Source: CAYYYJ01 sp964631205 (lineage in GTDB: Archaea; Aenigmatarchaeota; Aenigmatarchaeia; QMZP01; JACQNV01). From it: DNA of 64,000 nt. The stretch spans positions 1 to 64,000 of the forward strand of contig CAZVWU010000002.1 of assembly GCA_964631205.1 (NCBI GenBank), in the 5' to 3' direction. The notes under the pieces were generated by a model. The model ran no database searches, was not told the origin of the DNA, and saw only the letters and a list, made by a program, of their open reading frames with translations. The position numbers and the translations under genes were made by a program. Positions 42,971-51,508 of the stretch are shown one piece after another (within the stretch, counting starts at the first letter, position 1; every line of letters starts with the position of its first letter).

Positions 42971-43690
42971 TTAAAGCCCGAGACCTAGTCTAAGCTTAAA
43001 CAAAGTAACTATCTCCTTTGTATAATCTTTTAAAGGGTTCATTTTGGAAACTCCATATTTCCTTTTCTTCAGCGTCATTGCCACCTCTGTTATTTTATAT
43101 CCTTTTCTTCTGGCCTTGACCACCATTTCAGGAAGTATGTTAAAGCTGTCAGATTTTAGGTCAATATTATCCACCACAGTTTTTCTAACAGCCCTGAACC
43201 CATTGGTGACATCTTTTATCGGCATGTTGAACAATATTCTTATGAGAATTCTGCTCGTATCGCTTATAAGCCTTCTGTACCATGCGACGCCGATCATTTT
43301 CCCGCCTTCTACGTAACGGGAGCCTATGACTATGTCATAACCCTCTTTTATTTTTTCCATAAATTTTTTTATTTCATCTGGATCGTGGGTAAGGTCAGCA
43401 TCCATTGTTGATATTACAGTACCCCAGGAATTTCTATACCCTGTTTTCAGTGCGGCCCCGAAGCCTTTATTTTTTTCGTGGTGCACTACTCTGAATTTTT
43501 TTTCTTTTTTTACAATTTTTTCAAGGAGCTCTCTGCTCCCGTCGGTGCTGCCATCGTTAACCATCAAAACTTCGGTCCTGTATTTCCATTTTCTTATAAA
43601 GTTTTTTAGGGAGGAGACAAGAAATGGTATGTTCTCTTTCTCATTAAAAATCGGTATAAGAATTGTAAGTTCCTGGGAGTTTTTTGGCAT
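42971..43690 (-). CDS. Polyprenol-phosphate glycosyltransferase (DPM1-like GT2)
   Basis: A 239-residue GT2 enzyme. LTILIPIFNEKENIPF, VNDGSTDGS near residue 46, KNKGFGAALKTGYRNS near residue 74 and the metal motif STMDADLTHDPDEI near residue 96 form the dolichol-phosphate mannose synthase pattern. GSRYVEGG and VTNGFRA follow. No C-terminal membrane domain is present, so it is a cytosolic or peripheral form. The ATG at 43690 is preferred to 43702. It loads a sugar onto polyprenol phosphate for the GT-C-like membrane proteins. Confidence 0.9.
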   Translation of the reverse strand: MPKNSQELTILIPIFNEKENIPFLVSSLKNFIRKWKYRTEVLMVNDGSTDGSRELLEKIVKKEKKFRVVHHEKNKGFGAALKTGYRNSWGTVISTMDADLTHDPDEIKKFMEKIKEGYDIVIGSRYVEGGKMIGVAWYRRLISDTSRILIRILFNMPIKDVTNGFRAVRKTVVDNIDLKSDSFNILPEMVVKARRKGYKITEVAMTLKKRKYGVSKMNPLKDYTKEIVTLFKLRLGLGL

Positions 43691-43764
43691 AATACAAATC
43701 ATGCTAAGTGGTATTTAAATTCATTCTGGGATACAAATATAAGGGTGTTTTACACCTGCTTATT

Positions 43765-44715
43765 ATGGAAAGTTTTCGCGGAAAAAGAATTGTTGTGACA
43801 GGCGGCTCGGGATTTATAGGGTCTCAATTGACTGAAAGACTTGTGAAGGAAGGTGCATATCCCCATGTAATAGAAAAATCTGCTCTGAAAATGGAAAATC
43901 TGGAAAATGTCAGAAGCCATATAGAATTCCATCAAGCGGATATCTGCGACAGGAATAAAATAAGCCAGATAATTTCAGATGTCAAGCCATCGATAGTATT
44001 CCATCTAGCAGCTTGCCTTAAAAGGGAAAGGGATCCAAAGATAATAGACCAGTTGATGGATGTGAACTTCAAAGGTACATTGAATTTATTGGATGCAGCT
44101 AAAGCAGTATCTGTAGATAGGTTTATTTTTCCAAGCACATCAGATGTATATGGGTCCAATAAATCTCCTTTTGTAGAGACCCAGGCAATAGACCCTGTGA
44201 GCCCTTATTCGCTTTCGAAAGCTGCTGCCGAACTTGCATGCAAAATGTATTTTAAGATATTTGGTGTTCCTGTTGTGATATTAAGGCCTTTCCTAACTTA
44301 TGGCCCAAGGCAGAAGCCGGATCTTCTTATACCGGAGCTGATAATTTCTGCACTTTCAAAAAAAGATTTCAAAATGACAAAAGGCGAGCAGAAAAGGGAC
44401 ATAAATTTTGTCGATGATCTTGTAGATGCCTTTATGGCAGCAGCTCTGAAAAAAGAGGCTGTAGGCGAAACAATAAACATAGGCACAGGAAATATGTATA
44501 GAATTGTTGACATTGTTAAAACTATCCTTGACATAATGGGAAACCCAATAAAACCTGATATCGGAGCATTGAAATATAGGGAAAATGAGATATGGGAGAT
44601 GTATTGCGGCAATTCAAAGGCAAAAAAGCTCATTGGCTGGGAGCCTAAAACTTCCCTGTCTGAAGGCCTCGAAAAAACCATAAAATGGTATTCTGAAAAT
44701 TGGAAAATAAATTAA
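43765..44715 (+). CDS. NAD-dependent nucleotide-sugar epimerase/dehydratase
   Basis: A 316-residue extended SDR. VTGGSGFIGSQL near residue 8, FHLAACLKRERDP, the STSDVYGSNK motif and YSLSK (YxxxK) near residue 150 define the fold. RPFLTYGPRQKPD and the INFVDDLVDA motif follow. The ATG at 43765 is preferred to 43708. The last 4 nt overlap the stop of the convergent GT2 gene. Which sugar it converts is not visible. Confidence 0.87.
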   Translation: MESFRGKRIVVTGGSGFIGSQLTERLVKEGAYPHVIEKSALKMENLENVRSHIEFHQADICDRNKISQIISDVKPSIVFHLAACLKRERDPKIIDQLMDVNFKGTLNLLDAAKAVSVDRFIFPSTSDVYGSNKSPFVETQAIDPVSPYSLSKAAAELACKMYFKIFGVPVVILRPFLTYGPRQKPDLLIPELIISALSKKDFKMTKGEQKRDINFVDDLVDAFMAAALKKEAVGETINIGTGNMYRIVDIVKTILDIMGNPIKPDIGALKYRENEIWEMYCGNSKAKKLIGWEPKTSLSEGLEKTIKWYSENWKIN

Positions 44716-45407
44716 ACTTTGCTAAAAAATCTATATGAAATTGCATTTTTCAGGAATTCTACAATTGTTGACCTTCTGACAGTCGATTTTCCTTTTTTCC
44801 TTTCGCCCGCCACTGTGAGTATCCTGCAAATTTTTAGCTTTTTTTTGTAAACATTGATGAAAAATTCAGTGTCCACAAACCAGTCTTTTGATTTCAGATT
44901 GAAGGTGCTGTATGCAGTTTTTTTTATCATTTTTGGCTTTGCATTTACGTCCCGGAAATTTTTCATGTACATTATGAACAGCAGTGTGTTGTACCAGAAA
45001 GAGGCTATTTTCCTATATGTTGTCTGGCCCCTGTCTGTCCGCTCGGAAAGGCCTGCATCGCAACCCTCTTCTTTCATTTTTCTATAAAGACTGAAATAGG
45101 AGTTTGGATTTATTGTATCGTCGCCGTCTGTCCATCCTATTATTTCCCCATCGGCAGAATTAAGGCCTGAGACAATGCCAAAGCCGTAGCCTATGTTCTT
45201 TTTCACTGTCACGATTTTTATCCTTCTGTCATCTTTTGAAAGATGCTTTAATATCCTGGCTGTATTGTCGGAAGACCCGTTGTCGACCATGACAAGCTGG
45301 TAGGAAAGGTTACCGTCTAGTGCCTGCTTTATTTTTTTATAAACATTTTCTATATTGCCTTCCTCATTAAAAAATGGGATTACAAGCGACAGGTCAAAAT
45401 TCTTCAT
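44712..45407 (-). CDS. Family 2 glycosyltransferase
   Basis: A 231-residue GT2 enzyme. LSLVIPFFNEEGNIENV, DNGSSDNTA near residue 44, KNIGYGFGIVSGLNSADG near residue 70 and a GWTDGDDTINP metal motif near residue 93 are visible; the second residue of the DxD differs from the DPM1 form. It starts on the last base of the upstream membrane-protein stop codon (TGATG), which couples translation. It completes an operon of glycan genes that starts at 51451. Confidence 0.87.
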   Translation of the reverse strand: MKNFDLSLVIPFFNEEGNIENVYKKIKQALDGNLSYQLVMVDNGSSDNTARILKHLSKDDRRIKIVTVKKNIGYGFGIVSGLNSADGEIIGWTDGDDTINPNSYFSLYRKMKEEGCDAGLSERTDRGQTTYRKIASFWYNTLLFIMYMKNFRDVNAKPKMIKKTAYSTFNLKSKDWFVDTEFFINVYKKKLKICRILTVAGERKKGKSTVRRSTIVEFLKNAISYRFFSKV

Positions 45408-47206
45408 CAAATTTCCCACCACCTTGAATATCTAGTGAAATTGAAGGCTACAGCAGGCTTTTCGGGCAGGCTTTTGATGTCTTTCACCGAATAAACAGTA
45501 TAGTTTCCTGATTTATATTCAGCTGCGAAAGCCGACGAGGCGGCAAAATCAAATGGCTGGACGTCATATTTCTGGAGGAATTTATTTTCCTCATCTCCAT
45601 AGATTATGTATTTTACCATGTATTTCTCTATAAGGTCCTTGGAAGGGCTATTGAATAAGGATAATGTATCCCCAAAGCTTGACTTAAGCCTTTGCTGATC
45701 GTATCCCCAACCCCTGAGGAAATCATCGCTGCATACAATCATTTTTCTTTCTGAAACGCCTGAATAAAGGGGGTTTGGTGCAGCCAAAATCCTGTCATGC
45801 GGGGAAGAATTATTTCCTGCCCATTCAGAGGCTGAATATTGCTGGAGGCCGTAAAAATTTTCAGCGGAGAATGTATTTTTTAGGTCATCTACATAGACAA
45901 AAATCCACGGGAGAATTAAAAGGAAAGCGGCTGCGGCGATCTTGATATGGCTGAAGCCCTTCAAATAGTAAAAGCCGAATAAAGAGAGTGGAAAAATGCT
46001 GAGGAAGATGTTCCTGTAGATGTTTGGATTTCTTGGCATCACAAACATTATTACAAAAGCAAATATGGCTACTAAAGAAAATAGAAGCTGTATCTGGCCG
46101 CCATTTTTTTCTTTCAGGGCTTTTGCTGCTGCAAACGGCAGGATAACAAGAAGTATGCTAAAATATTGCATCTGGCTGACGTAAAGGAACAAACCTGAAA
46201 GCGGCTGGAACATGTAAAGGCCTTTGGAAGAAGCTGTGTTAAGAAGATAAAACGGGAAAGCTGCAGAAAGTGGAAGCAGGTAATGAGCTGCTGATTGCAT
46301 TTTGCGCCTCAAATTTCCGGTGCTCGCCAAACTGTAAGTTGTGATTGAGATTAAGGCTATTAAGCAAAAAACAAAAGAAAGGCCGTGTATGTAAATAAGG
46401 GAACTGACTAAAAACCCGGCAAGGATTTTATATTTTCTCCCGTTGTTGTTAAAGGATTTTACCATGAAATAAAACGCCAAGGAGATTATCGGGAGGGCAT
46501 AACCCTGAGTGCTGAAAAGGAAGAATGATGCATAAAAATAGACTAAAATCACGGCCAAAAATGCAGATAAAATGGCATTATTGCCAGATAAGTATGTGTT
46601 CCCTAAAATGTACACAGAATATGCGAAAAGAATGAAAAGATAGAGGCCATAAAAAGAGAAAATTGAATATGTTGGCAGGCCAGAATATTCTGAGATAAGG
46701 TATGTCATTAAATGTGGGAACCAACTGTATTTCAATTTCTCCCCGGGGAGGCATGCAGTGTCAGGCGGCAAGGACTTGTATGTCCTTATTTCATTAACTG
46801 CTGCCGCATGGAAGTGAGAATCTGTTATCCTGGAGAACGCAAATTGCGGAAGAGCTAAAAAAAAGAGCAGGAGCAGGATCAAGAAAAGGGAGGCTGATAT
46901 TACAAAAACTGGTTTTTTAATTTTGCTCTTCACAGATTGTGCGCTAATTTTTGGTATTTGTTTCCCTGTTTTCAAAAAAATATATGCCCCGATCATTGTA
47001 ATAATCACAGGTAAAAATATGAGCGAGCTTTCGAAGCCTATTGCAAAGGTTAAGCCTGTGAATAAGGCAGGTGTAAGGAAGAGGCTCAAAACTGCCGGTA
47101 TAAAAAGCCTTTCAGCAGAGCGTGCTTCTTTATAAAATTGTTTTTGGAAAGCATAGCCTGGGAAAAAGTGGAGGATGAAAAATAAGATGGCAGCAAAGAT
47201 TATCAT
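45407..47206 (-). CDS. Multi-pass membrane protein, GT-C-like (3 of 3)
   Basis: A 599-residue protein with about twelve hydrophobic segments and a soluble domain from about residue 460. The loop ITDSHFHAAAVNEIRTYKS near residue 130 carries the acidic and His residues where GT-C enzymes bind a lipid-linked sugar. The C-terminal region includes EWAGNNSSPHDRILAAPN, of the type seen in the other two. It overlaps the small gene upstream by 4 nt and the GT2 gene downstream by 1 nt. A transferase or ligase role is inferred from topology and context. Confidence 0.7.
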   Translation of the reverse strand: MIIFAAILFFILHFFPGYAFQKQFYKEARSAERLFIPAVLSLFLTPALFTGLTFAIGFESSLIFLPVIITMIGAYIFLKTGKQIPKISAQSVKSKIKKPVFVISASLFLILLLLFFLALPQFAFSRITDSHFHAAAVNEIRTYKSLPPDTACLPGEKLKYSWFPHLMTYLISEYSGLPTYSIFSFYGLYLFILFAYSVYILGNTYLSGNNAILSAFLAVILVYFYASFFLFSTQGYALPIISLAFYFMVKSFNNNGRKYKILAGFLVSSLIYIHGLSFVFCLIALISITTYSLASTGNLRRKMQSAAHYLLPLSAAFPFYLLNTASSKGLYMFQPLSGLFLYVSQMQYFSILLVILPFAAAKALKEKNGGQIQLLFSLVAIFAFVIMFVMPRNPNIYRNIFLSIFPLSLFGFYYLKGFSHIKIAAAAFLLILPWIFVYVDDLKNTFSAENFYGLQQYSASEWAGNNSSPHDRILAAPNPLYSGVSERKMIVCSDDFLRGWGYDQQRLKSSFGDTLSLFNSPSKDLIEKYMVKYIIYGDEENKFLQKYDVQPFDFAASSAFAAEYKSGNYTVYSVKDIKSLPEKPAVAFNFTRYSRWWEI

Positions 47207-47637
47207 AGCAGTTTCGCCATATCGCCGAAAGACAACCCCTCTATCTGAAGATTGCCTGTCGCAAATTCTGAAAACAGCGCCCCATTCATATTATAAGACC
47301 CGTATAAGATCCCTGCTATTGCATGGTCATTGAATTTTATTTTTATTTGCTCTGGGCATCTACCTATATTTTCTGGCATGCCTTTCGAAATTGAGAAGAA
47401 GCGTTCCTTTTTGTATTTTCCTGTTGTTTCTATTTTCATGCAGTCATAATTTTTAAGGGCTGCGCTGAATTTAGAAAAATAGTTCAGGGATTTTCCATTC
47501 CCCAGAGAATCCATAAATCCTTCTATCTGCTCCTCGCTTACGTCTGCTCTGTCGAAAACAGATTCCCCAACAAAAAAGAAAGCTGCGAATAAAAGCAGGG
47601 TACATACCACAAATCTTTTTTTCTCGTCCATAATCAT
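47203..47637 (-). CDS. Small membrane-anchored or secreted protein
   Basis: A 144-residue protein with one N-terminal hydrophobic segment (residues 8-24) and a small soluble domain containing two Cys (near residues 66 and 94) that could form a disulfide outside the cell. It overlaps both neighbours by 4 nt, so it is translated as part of the operon. An ATG two codons later (47631) is an alternative start. The family is not recognised. It probably assists the adjacent membrane glycan enzyme. Confidence 0.65.
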   Translation of the reverse strand: MIMDEKKRFVVCTLLLFAAFFFVGESVFDRADVSEEQIEGFMDSLGNGKSLNYFSKFSAALKNYDCMKIETTGKYKKERFFSISKGMPENIGRCPEQIKIKFNDHAIAGILYGSYNMNGALFSEFATGNLQIEGLSFGDMAKLL

Positions 47638-48764
47638 TTTTTGTCCTCTCCCACCCTCTCAAGGACTTTCAGCATACATTTTGCTGTCCTTTCCCAGGTA
47701 TAGTTTTCTGCCTTCTCTCTTGCTCTATTTCGTATTATTCCAGTCCTTTTATCGCTCTCAAAAAGGTATTTCAGGGCTTTGCCTATCTCATCGACGTTTT
47801 CAGGATTTTTAAGTATTATACCATCTTTATAATTTGTTATCAGCTCGGCGGCTCCCGCAATTTCACTGGTTATAACAGGCAGTCCGGAAGCCATTGCCTC
47901 TAAGATGACAAGACCAAATGGCTCGTAAAGGGTGGGGAAAACAAACATATCTGCGGCAGCAAAAATTTTCCTTATTTCGGATGTCAGACCTATGTTGTAG
48001 ACTATTTTGTTATCAAGGCCTAACTTTTTTGACAGCTCTATGTAAGGTTTTGGATCGTCTTTTCCTGAAACCAGAAGCCTGAATTTTTCGTTTTTTATAT
48101 ATGGAAGGGCTCTCACCAATTGGTCGAGGCCTTTCCTGCTAAAAGGGTTGCCGACAAATAAGATTAATTTCTCATCCTCTTTTATTTTAAACTGCTCTCT
48201 AATTTCGTCTCTATATAATTTCTTGTTTTTAGGATGGAATTCTTTAATATTCACACCACTGTAACATACTGTGACTTTTTCATCTGGTATCGCGTATCCG
48301 CTAACTATTGTTTTCTTAACGCATTTTGCTAATGCTATGAATTCTTTGCACTTTTTCACATTCCTTTTTTCCATCCATGAAAGCCAAGAATCTGCCAGCC
48401 TTATTTTCAATCCATCTTTCACTCGAGCAGACAATTTATAGTCTATCCATGCCTTGTAAACAAACTGCATTTCGCCTATATCTGGCGTAAAATATCTGGT
48501 AGGTTGTGCAAGTGTTACATCAAATTTGTGGAATTTTTGTATGAAGCTGTTTGAAATTGTGTTGACTGCTTCCCTCAAAACCAGATTATTTGAAAATATC
48601 CTTGGCGTCTTGTGGAAAAAAACTGATTTGTGATCTATAGGATCCCAGCTGTTTGCAAAAAGGTGTATTTCATGCCCTTTTGATGCAAAATATGGGATTG
48701 TCTCTATCAAATATCTTGAAGAGCCGAACCTATGGCATTTGCTTAATACTATACCTATTTTCAT
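47634..48764 (-). CDS. Family 4 glycosyltransferase
   Basis: A 376-residue retaining GT-B enzyme. The N-terminal MKIGIVLSKCHRFG nucleotide-fold start, VGNPFSRKGLDQLVRALPYI near residue 206, and the donor-site motif FPTLYEPFGLVILEAMASG (EPFG..LEA near residue 282) match GT4. It overlaps the end of the Alg13-like gene by 35 nt and ends with an ATGA overlap onto the following gene. The transferred sugar is unknown. Confidence 0.9.
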   Translation of the reverse strand: MKIGIVLSKCHRFGSSRYLIETIPYFASKGHEIHLFANSWDPIDHKSVFFHKTPRIFSNNLVLREAVNTISNSFIQKFHKFDVTLAQPTRYFTPDIGEMQFVYKAWIDYKLSARVKDGLKIRLADSWLSWMEKRNVKKCKEFIALAKCVKKTIVSGYAIPDEKVTVCYSGVNIKEFHPKNKKLYRDEIREQFKIKEDEKLILFVGNPFSRKGLDQLVRALPYIKNEKFRLLVSGKDDPKPYIELSKKLGLDNKIVYNIGLTSEIRKIFAAADMFVFPTLYEPFGLVILEAMASGLPVITSEIAGAAELITNYKDGIILKNPENVDEIGKALKYLFESDKRTGIIRNRAREKAENYTWERTAKCMLKVLERVGEDKK

Positions 48765-49233
48765 AATTTTTTTGGATAAAAGTTTCTATTAGGATTGGGA
48801 TTTTTTTATTCTTTTCAAAACTTTTAACTTTGAATTTCTTGGCTTTTTTAATTGCATCCATCAAATTTGCAATGTTGTAAACCGCGATTATTTTTTTCTG
48901 GTTTTCAAGCTCTTTGGTTATCTGAAGCTGGTGATCGTCTGTATGTTCATTGTATTCTTTTAGGCGGGGGACTACGACAATTTTCTTCTCCATTATCAGA
49001 GGCGTCATTATAGACCCTATACCACCATGGGTTATAATAACCGATGCTTCCATGCATGCCCTTTCAAAGTCCTTTTGTGGCAAAAAATCTTTATACGCAC
49101 AGTTTTTTGGTTTATAGCCTGTGCAGCCAATTTGCATAAAAATTTTTTCAGCTAATTGAGGCGCTATCTTATCGGCCTCTTTTATCAGCCTGTCAAAACC
49201 TTGGTTATGCGTGCCTACAGTTACAAACAGCAT
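48730..49233 (-). CDS. Alg13-like catalytic subunit of a UDP-HexNAc transferase
   Basis: A 167-residue GT28 C-terminal-domain protein. It starts MLFVTVGTHNQGFDRLI and has the donor-site THGGIGSIM motif near residue 90 and PRLKEYNEHTDDHQ near 112. In eukaryotes and bacteria (PssE, CpsG-like) it pairs with an Alg14-like partner to add the second sugar to a lipid-linked saccharide. The partner (50966-51451) lies upstream in the same operon, but a carbamoyltransferase gene separates the two. Length is normal for the family. Confidence 0.88.
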   Translation of the reverse strand: MLFVTVGTHNQGFDRLIKEADKIAPQLAEKIFMQIGCTGYKPKNCAYKDFLPQKDFERACMEASVIITHGGIGSIMTPLIMEKKIVVVPRLKEYNEHTDDHQLQITKELENQKKIIAVYNIANLMDAIKKAKKFKVKSFEKNKKIPILIETFIQKNYENRYSIKQMP

Positions 49234-49247
49234 AATTCATCAGCCTC

Positions 49248-50912
49248 CTATTTTTTAACCAGATAATTCCCTATTGCAAGAGCATCTACACCTTCGCTAT
49301 AAAAAAGTGAAAGCGCCTGCTTTGGGTTTTCTATTATCGGCTGGCCTTTGATATTGAGCGAAGTGTTAAGCAAAACAGGTATTCCTGTATTTTTATAAAA
49401 TTGGCTTATAACCTTGTGATATGTAGGGTTGATAGATTTCCTTACAGTCTGCGGCCTTATGCTGCCATCAACATGGACAACACCTGGAATTTCATTTCTC
49501 TTTTCAATTGGAACTTGGGTCGCAACAATCATGAAAGGCAGATAATTGTTTACTCCGTAATCTTTTGATTTTTCTTCTAAGATGCTAGGGCAGAAAGGCC
49601 TGAAAGGCTCCCTGTGTTTCACATGATAGTTTATTCTGTCCTTTATCTTTGGCGAACATGGATTTGCAAGTATGCTTCTGTTTCCTAGAGCTCTTGCACC
49701 CCACTCCATCCTCCCCTGAAACCATGCGACGATCTTGTCTTTTGCAAGCATATCTCCCACAATGCCGGCTATATCCTTGTGGTATTCATATTTTATTTTT
49801 GCCATATCAAGCGATTTTTTGATACTTTCATCGGTATACTCGGACCCGTAATATGCATGATCCATCTTTTGGAATTTATGCCCGTCTTCAACAGCCAGCG
49901 TGAGCGCAGCACCCAAGGCACATCCTGCATCATATGCAGCCGGCTGGACAAAAATATCCTCAATCAGGCCCGATGCGAGAAGGACGCCATTCATTTTGCA
50001 GTTGAGGCCGACGCCTCCGGCTATGCAGAGATTTTTTGAGCTTGTTATGCTGGTTATTTTTTCCGTGAGTGCGAGAGCTGCTTCTTCGAGCCTTTTTTGT
50101 AAAGAGTAAGCTACATTTTTATGGTGGTCTGACAGCTCACCCCTCCCTCTAGGATTTCCTATAAAAGATATAAGCTGTTCCCTATAATTTGCTTCCAGCC
50201 TTCCCACATTAAAATTTAATATTTTTGAATTGAATCTGTAAGGAATCTTGCTGTTTTTATTGATCTGTAAAATCTTATTAAAAACATCCAAGTATTTTGA
50301 GCCATAAGGCGCAAGGCCCATTACTTTTCCCTCTCCCTCATTTGGTTCAAAACCAAGCCATTCAGTAAAGCATGTATAATAAGCGCCGAGGCTATTTGGC
50401 AGACAGGCATCTTGAAGCTCCTCTATTTGAGCCCCGTTGCCAAGGTAAAATCCTGTGGCTGTAGCTTCACCGGCGCCGTCCATTGTAAGGACTGCCGCTT
50501 TCTGAAATCCAGAAACGTAAAAGGCTGATGCAGCATGCGTTTTGTGGTGGTCTATGTAATGTATTTTTTTCTCAGAGCCGAAATATTTTTTCAGGCCGGC
50601 TACAGGATTATTCAGGATGTTTTTCCTGTAATAAATTGTCCCTAAAACATTGAGTGGGTTTTTGTAAATGATCTTTCTTTTTACAAACAAGTTTTTGAAA
50701 GAAGGGTTAAAATAAAACCCGATTTTGTCGACATCCATCATCCCAATGCCTGCCTTTTTCAGGCAAAAATCTATTGCTCTCCACGGGAATTCGCCTCTTG
50801 CATGTTTGCTTAAAGAAAACCTCTCTTCCTCAGCCATTGCAACGATTTTATTGTCCTCGATAAGGCAGGCTGCAGGGTCGTGGTAGAGGGAAGTTATGCC
50901 TAAGTAATACAT
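49248..50912 (-). CDS. NodU/CmcH family O-carbamoyltransferase
   Basis: A 554-residue enzyme that transfers a carbamoyl group from carbamoyl phosphate to a sugar hydroxyl through carbamoyl-AMP. The N-terminal MYYLGITSLYHDPAACL, DHHKTHAASAFY near residue 120, LTMDGAGEATA near residue 140 and the C-terminal YrdC-like part (KHREPFRPFCPSIL near 454) are present. It sits between the Alg14- and Alg13-like genes. The likely acceptor is a hexose or deoxyhexose of the glycan, possibly while it is lipid-linked. Confidence 0.9.
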   Translation of the reverse strand: MYYLGITSLYHDPAACLIEDNKIVAMAEEERFSLSKHARGEFPWRAIDFCLKKAGIGMMDVDKIGFYFNPSFKNLFVKRKIIYKNPLNVLGTIYYRKNILNNPVAGLKKYFGSEKKIHYIDHHKTHAASAFYVSGFQKAAVLTMDGAGEATATGFYLGNGAQIEELQDACLPNSLGAYYTCFTEWLGFEPNEGEGKVMGLAPYGSKYLDVFNKILQINKNSKIPYRFNSKILNFNVGRLEANYREQLISFIGNPRGRGELSDHHKNVAYSLQKRLEEAALALTEKITSITSSKNLCIAGGVGLNCKMNGVLLASGLIEDIFVQPAAYDAGCALGAALTLAVEDGHKFQKMDHAYYGSEYTDESIKKSLDMAKIKYEYHKDIAGIVGDMLAKDKIVAWFQGRMEWGARALGNRSILANPCSPKIKDRINYHVKHREPFRPFCPSILEEKSKDYGVNNYLPFMIVATQVPIEKRNEIPGVVHVDGSIRPQTVRKSINPTYHKVISQFYKNTGIPVLLNTSLNIKGQPIIENPKQALSLFYSEGVDALAIGNYLVKK

Positions 50913-50965
50913 AAGCTATATAGTAAAAATATGTGTTTATAAAATTATGCCGCTAAGCTTTTTGC

Positions 50966-51451
50966 CTAAAAGATTGAGCCGCCGTATATGGCTTTTTTAT
51001 AATATCTCAAAATCGGCTTCCATTGGACTATGAAAAGGTCTGCAAAGGGGTGTATAAGCCTTCCGCTCCACGATGCGGATTCGACTCTGGAAAAGGATTC
51101 CATAAATATTATTTTTTTCCTGAAAATTTTGGCTATATAACAAAATGGCACAACAAACCCGCCACCGTTTGCAATGACAATATCGGGCCTTTTTTTAAGG
51201 AAAATAAAAAAACTTTGCAGGATATTTTTTATGAGCCTCAATGGGCTCCTCCTAGAATCTGTGATAAAAATTACTCTTTCTCTTTTTGAAAGTTCTGTTG
51301 ACATTTCCCGTTCAAAAGTAAGATAGAACCTATCATAGTTTTTATACATGCCTTCTAATTGGAGCATCTGCAGCATGTGGCCTCCTGGACTGCAAGCCAG
51401 GCAGAGTTGTGGTTTTCCTTGTCTGGTTTCTGATATTGGGGATAAGCTCAT
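50966..51451 (-). CDS. Alg14-like membrane subunit of a UDP-HexNAc transferase
   Basis: A 161-residue protein. CSPGGHMLQMLQLEG near residue 20, FITDSRRSP, and RPDIVIANGGGFVVPFCYIAKIF near residue 88 are the conserved Alg14/PssD motifs. Alg14 recruits the Alg13 subunit to the membrane. The ATG at 51451 is chosen because GAGGAG lies just before it and the TATA-like tttatataaa is at 51471-51480; the longer frame from 51583 would overlap the divergent asparagine synthetase gene. It is the first gene of the operon down to 44712. Confidence 0.88.
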   Translation of the reverse strand: MSLSPISETRQGKPQLCLACSPGGHMLQMLQLEGMYKNYDRFYLTFEREMSTELSKRERVIFITDSRRSPLRLIKNILQSFFIFLKKRPDIVIANGGGFVVPFCYIAKIFRKKIIFMESFSRVESASWSGRLIHPFADLFIVQWKPILRYYKKAIYGGSIF

Positions 51452-51508
51452 AAATAGATCTTTCTCCTCTTTTATATAAAACAATACCAAATAGTGAACT
51501 CTATATTT

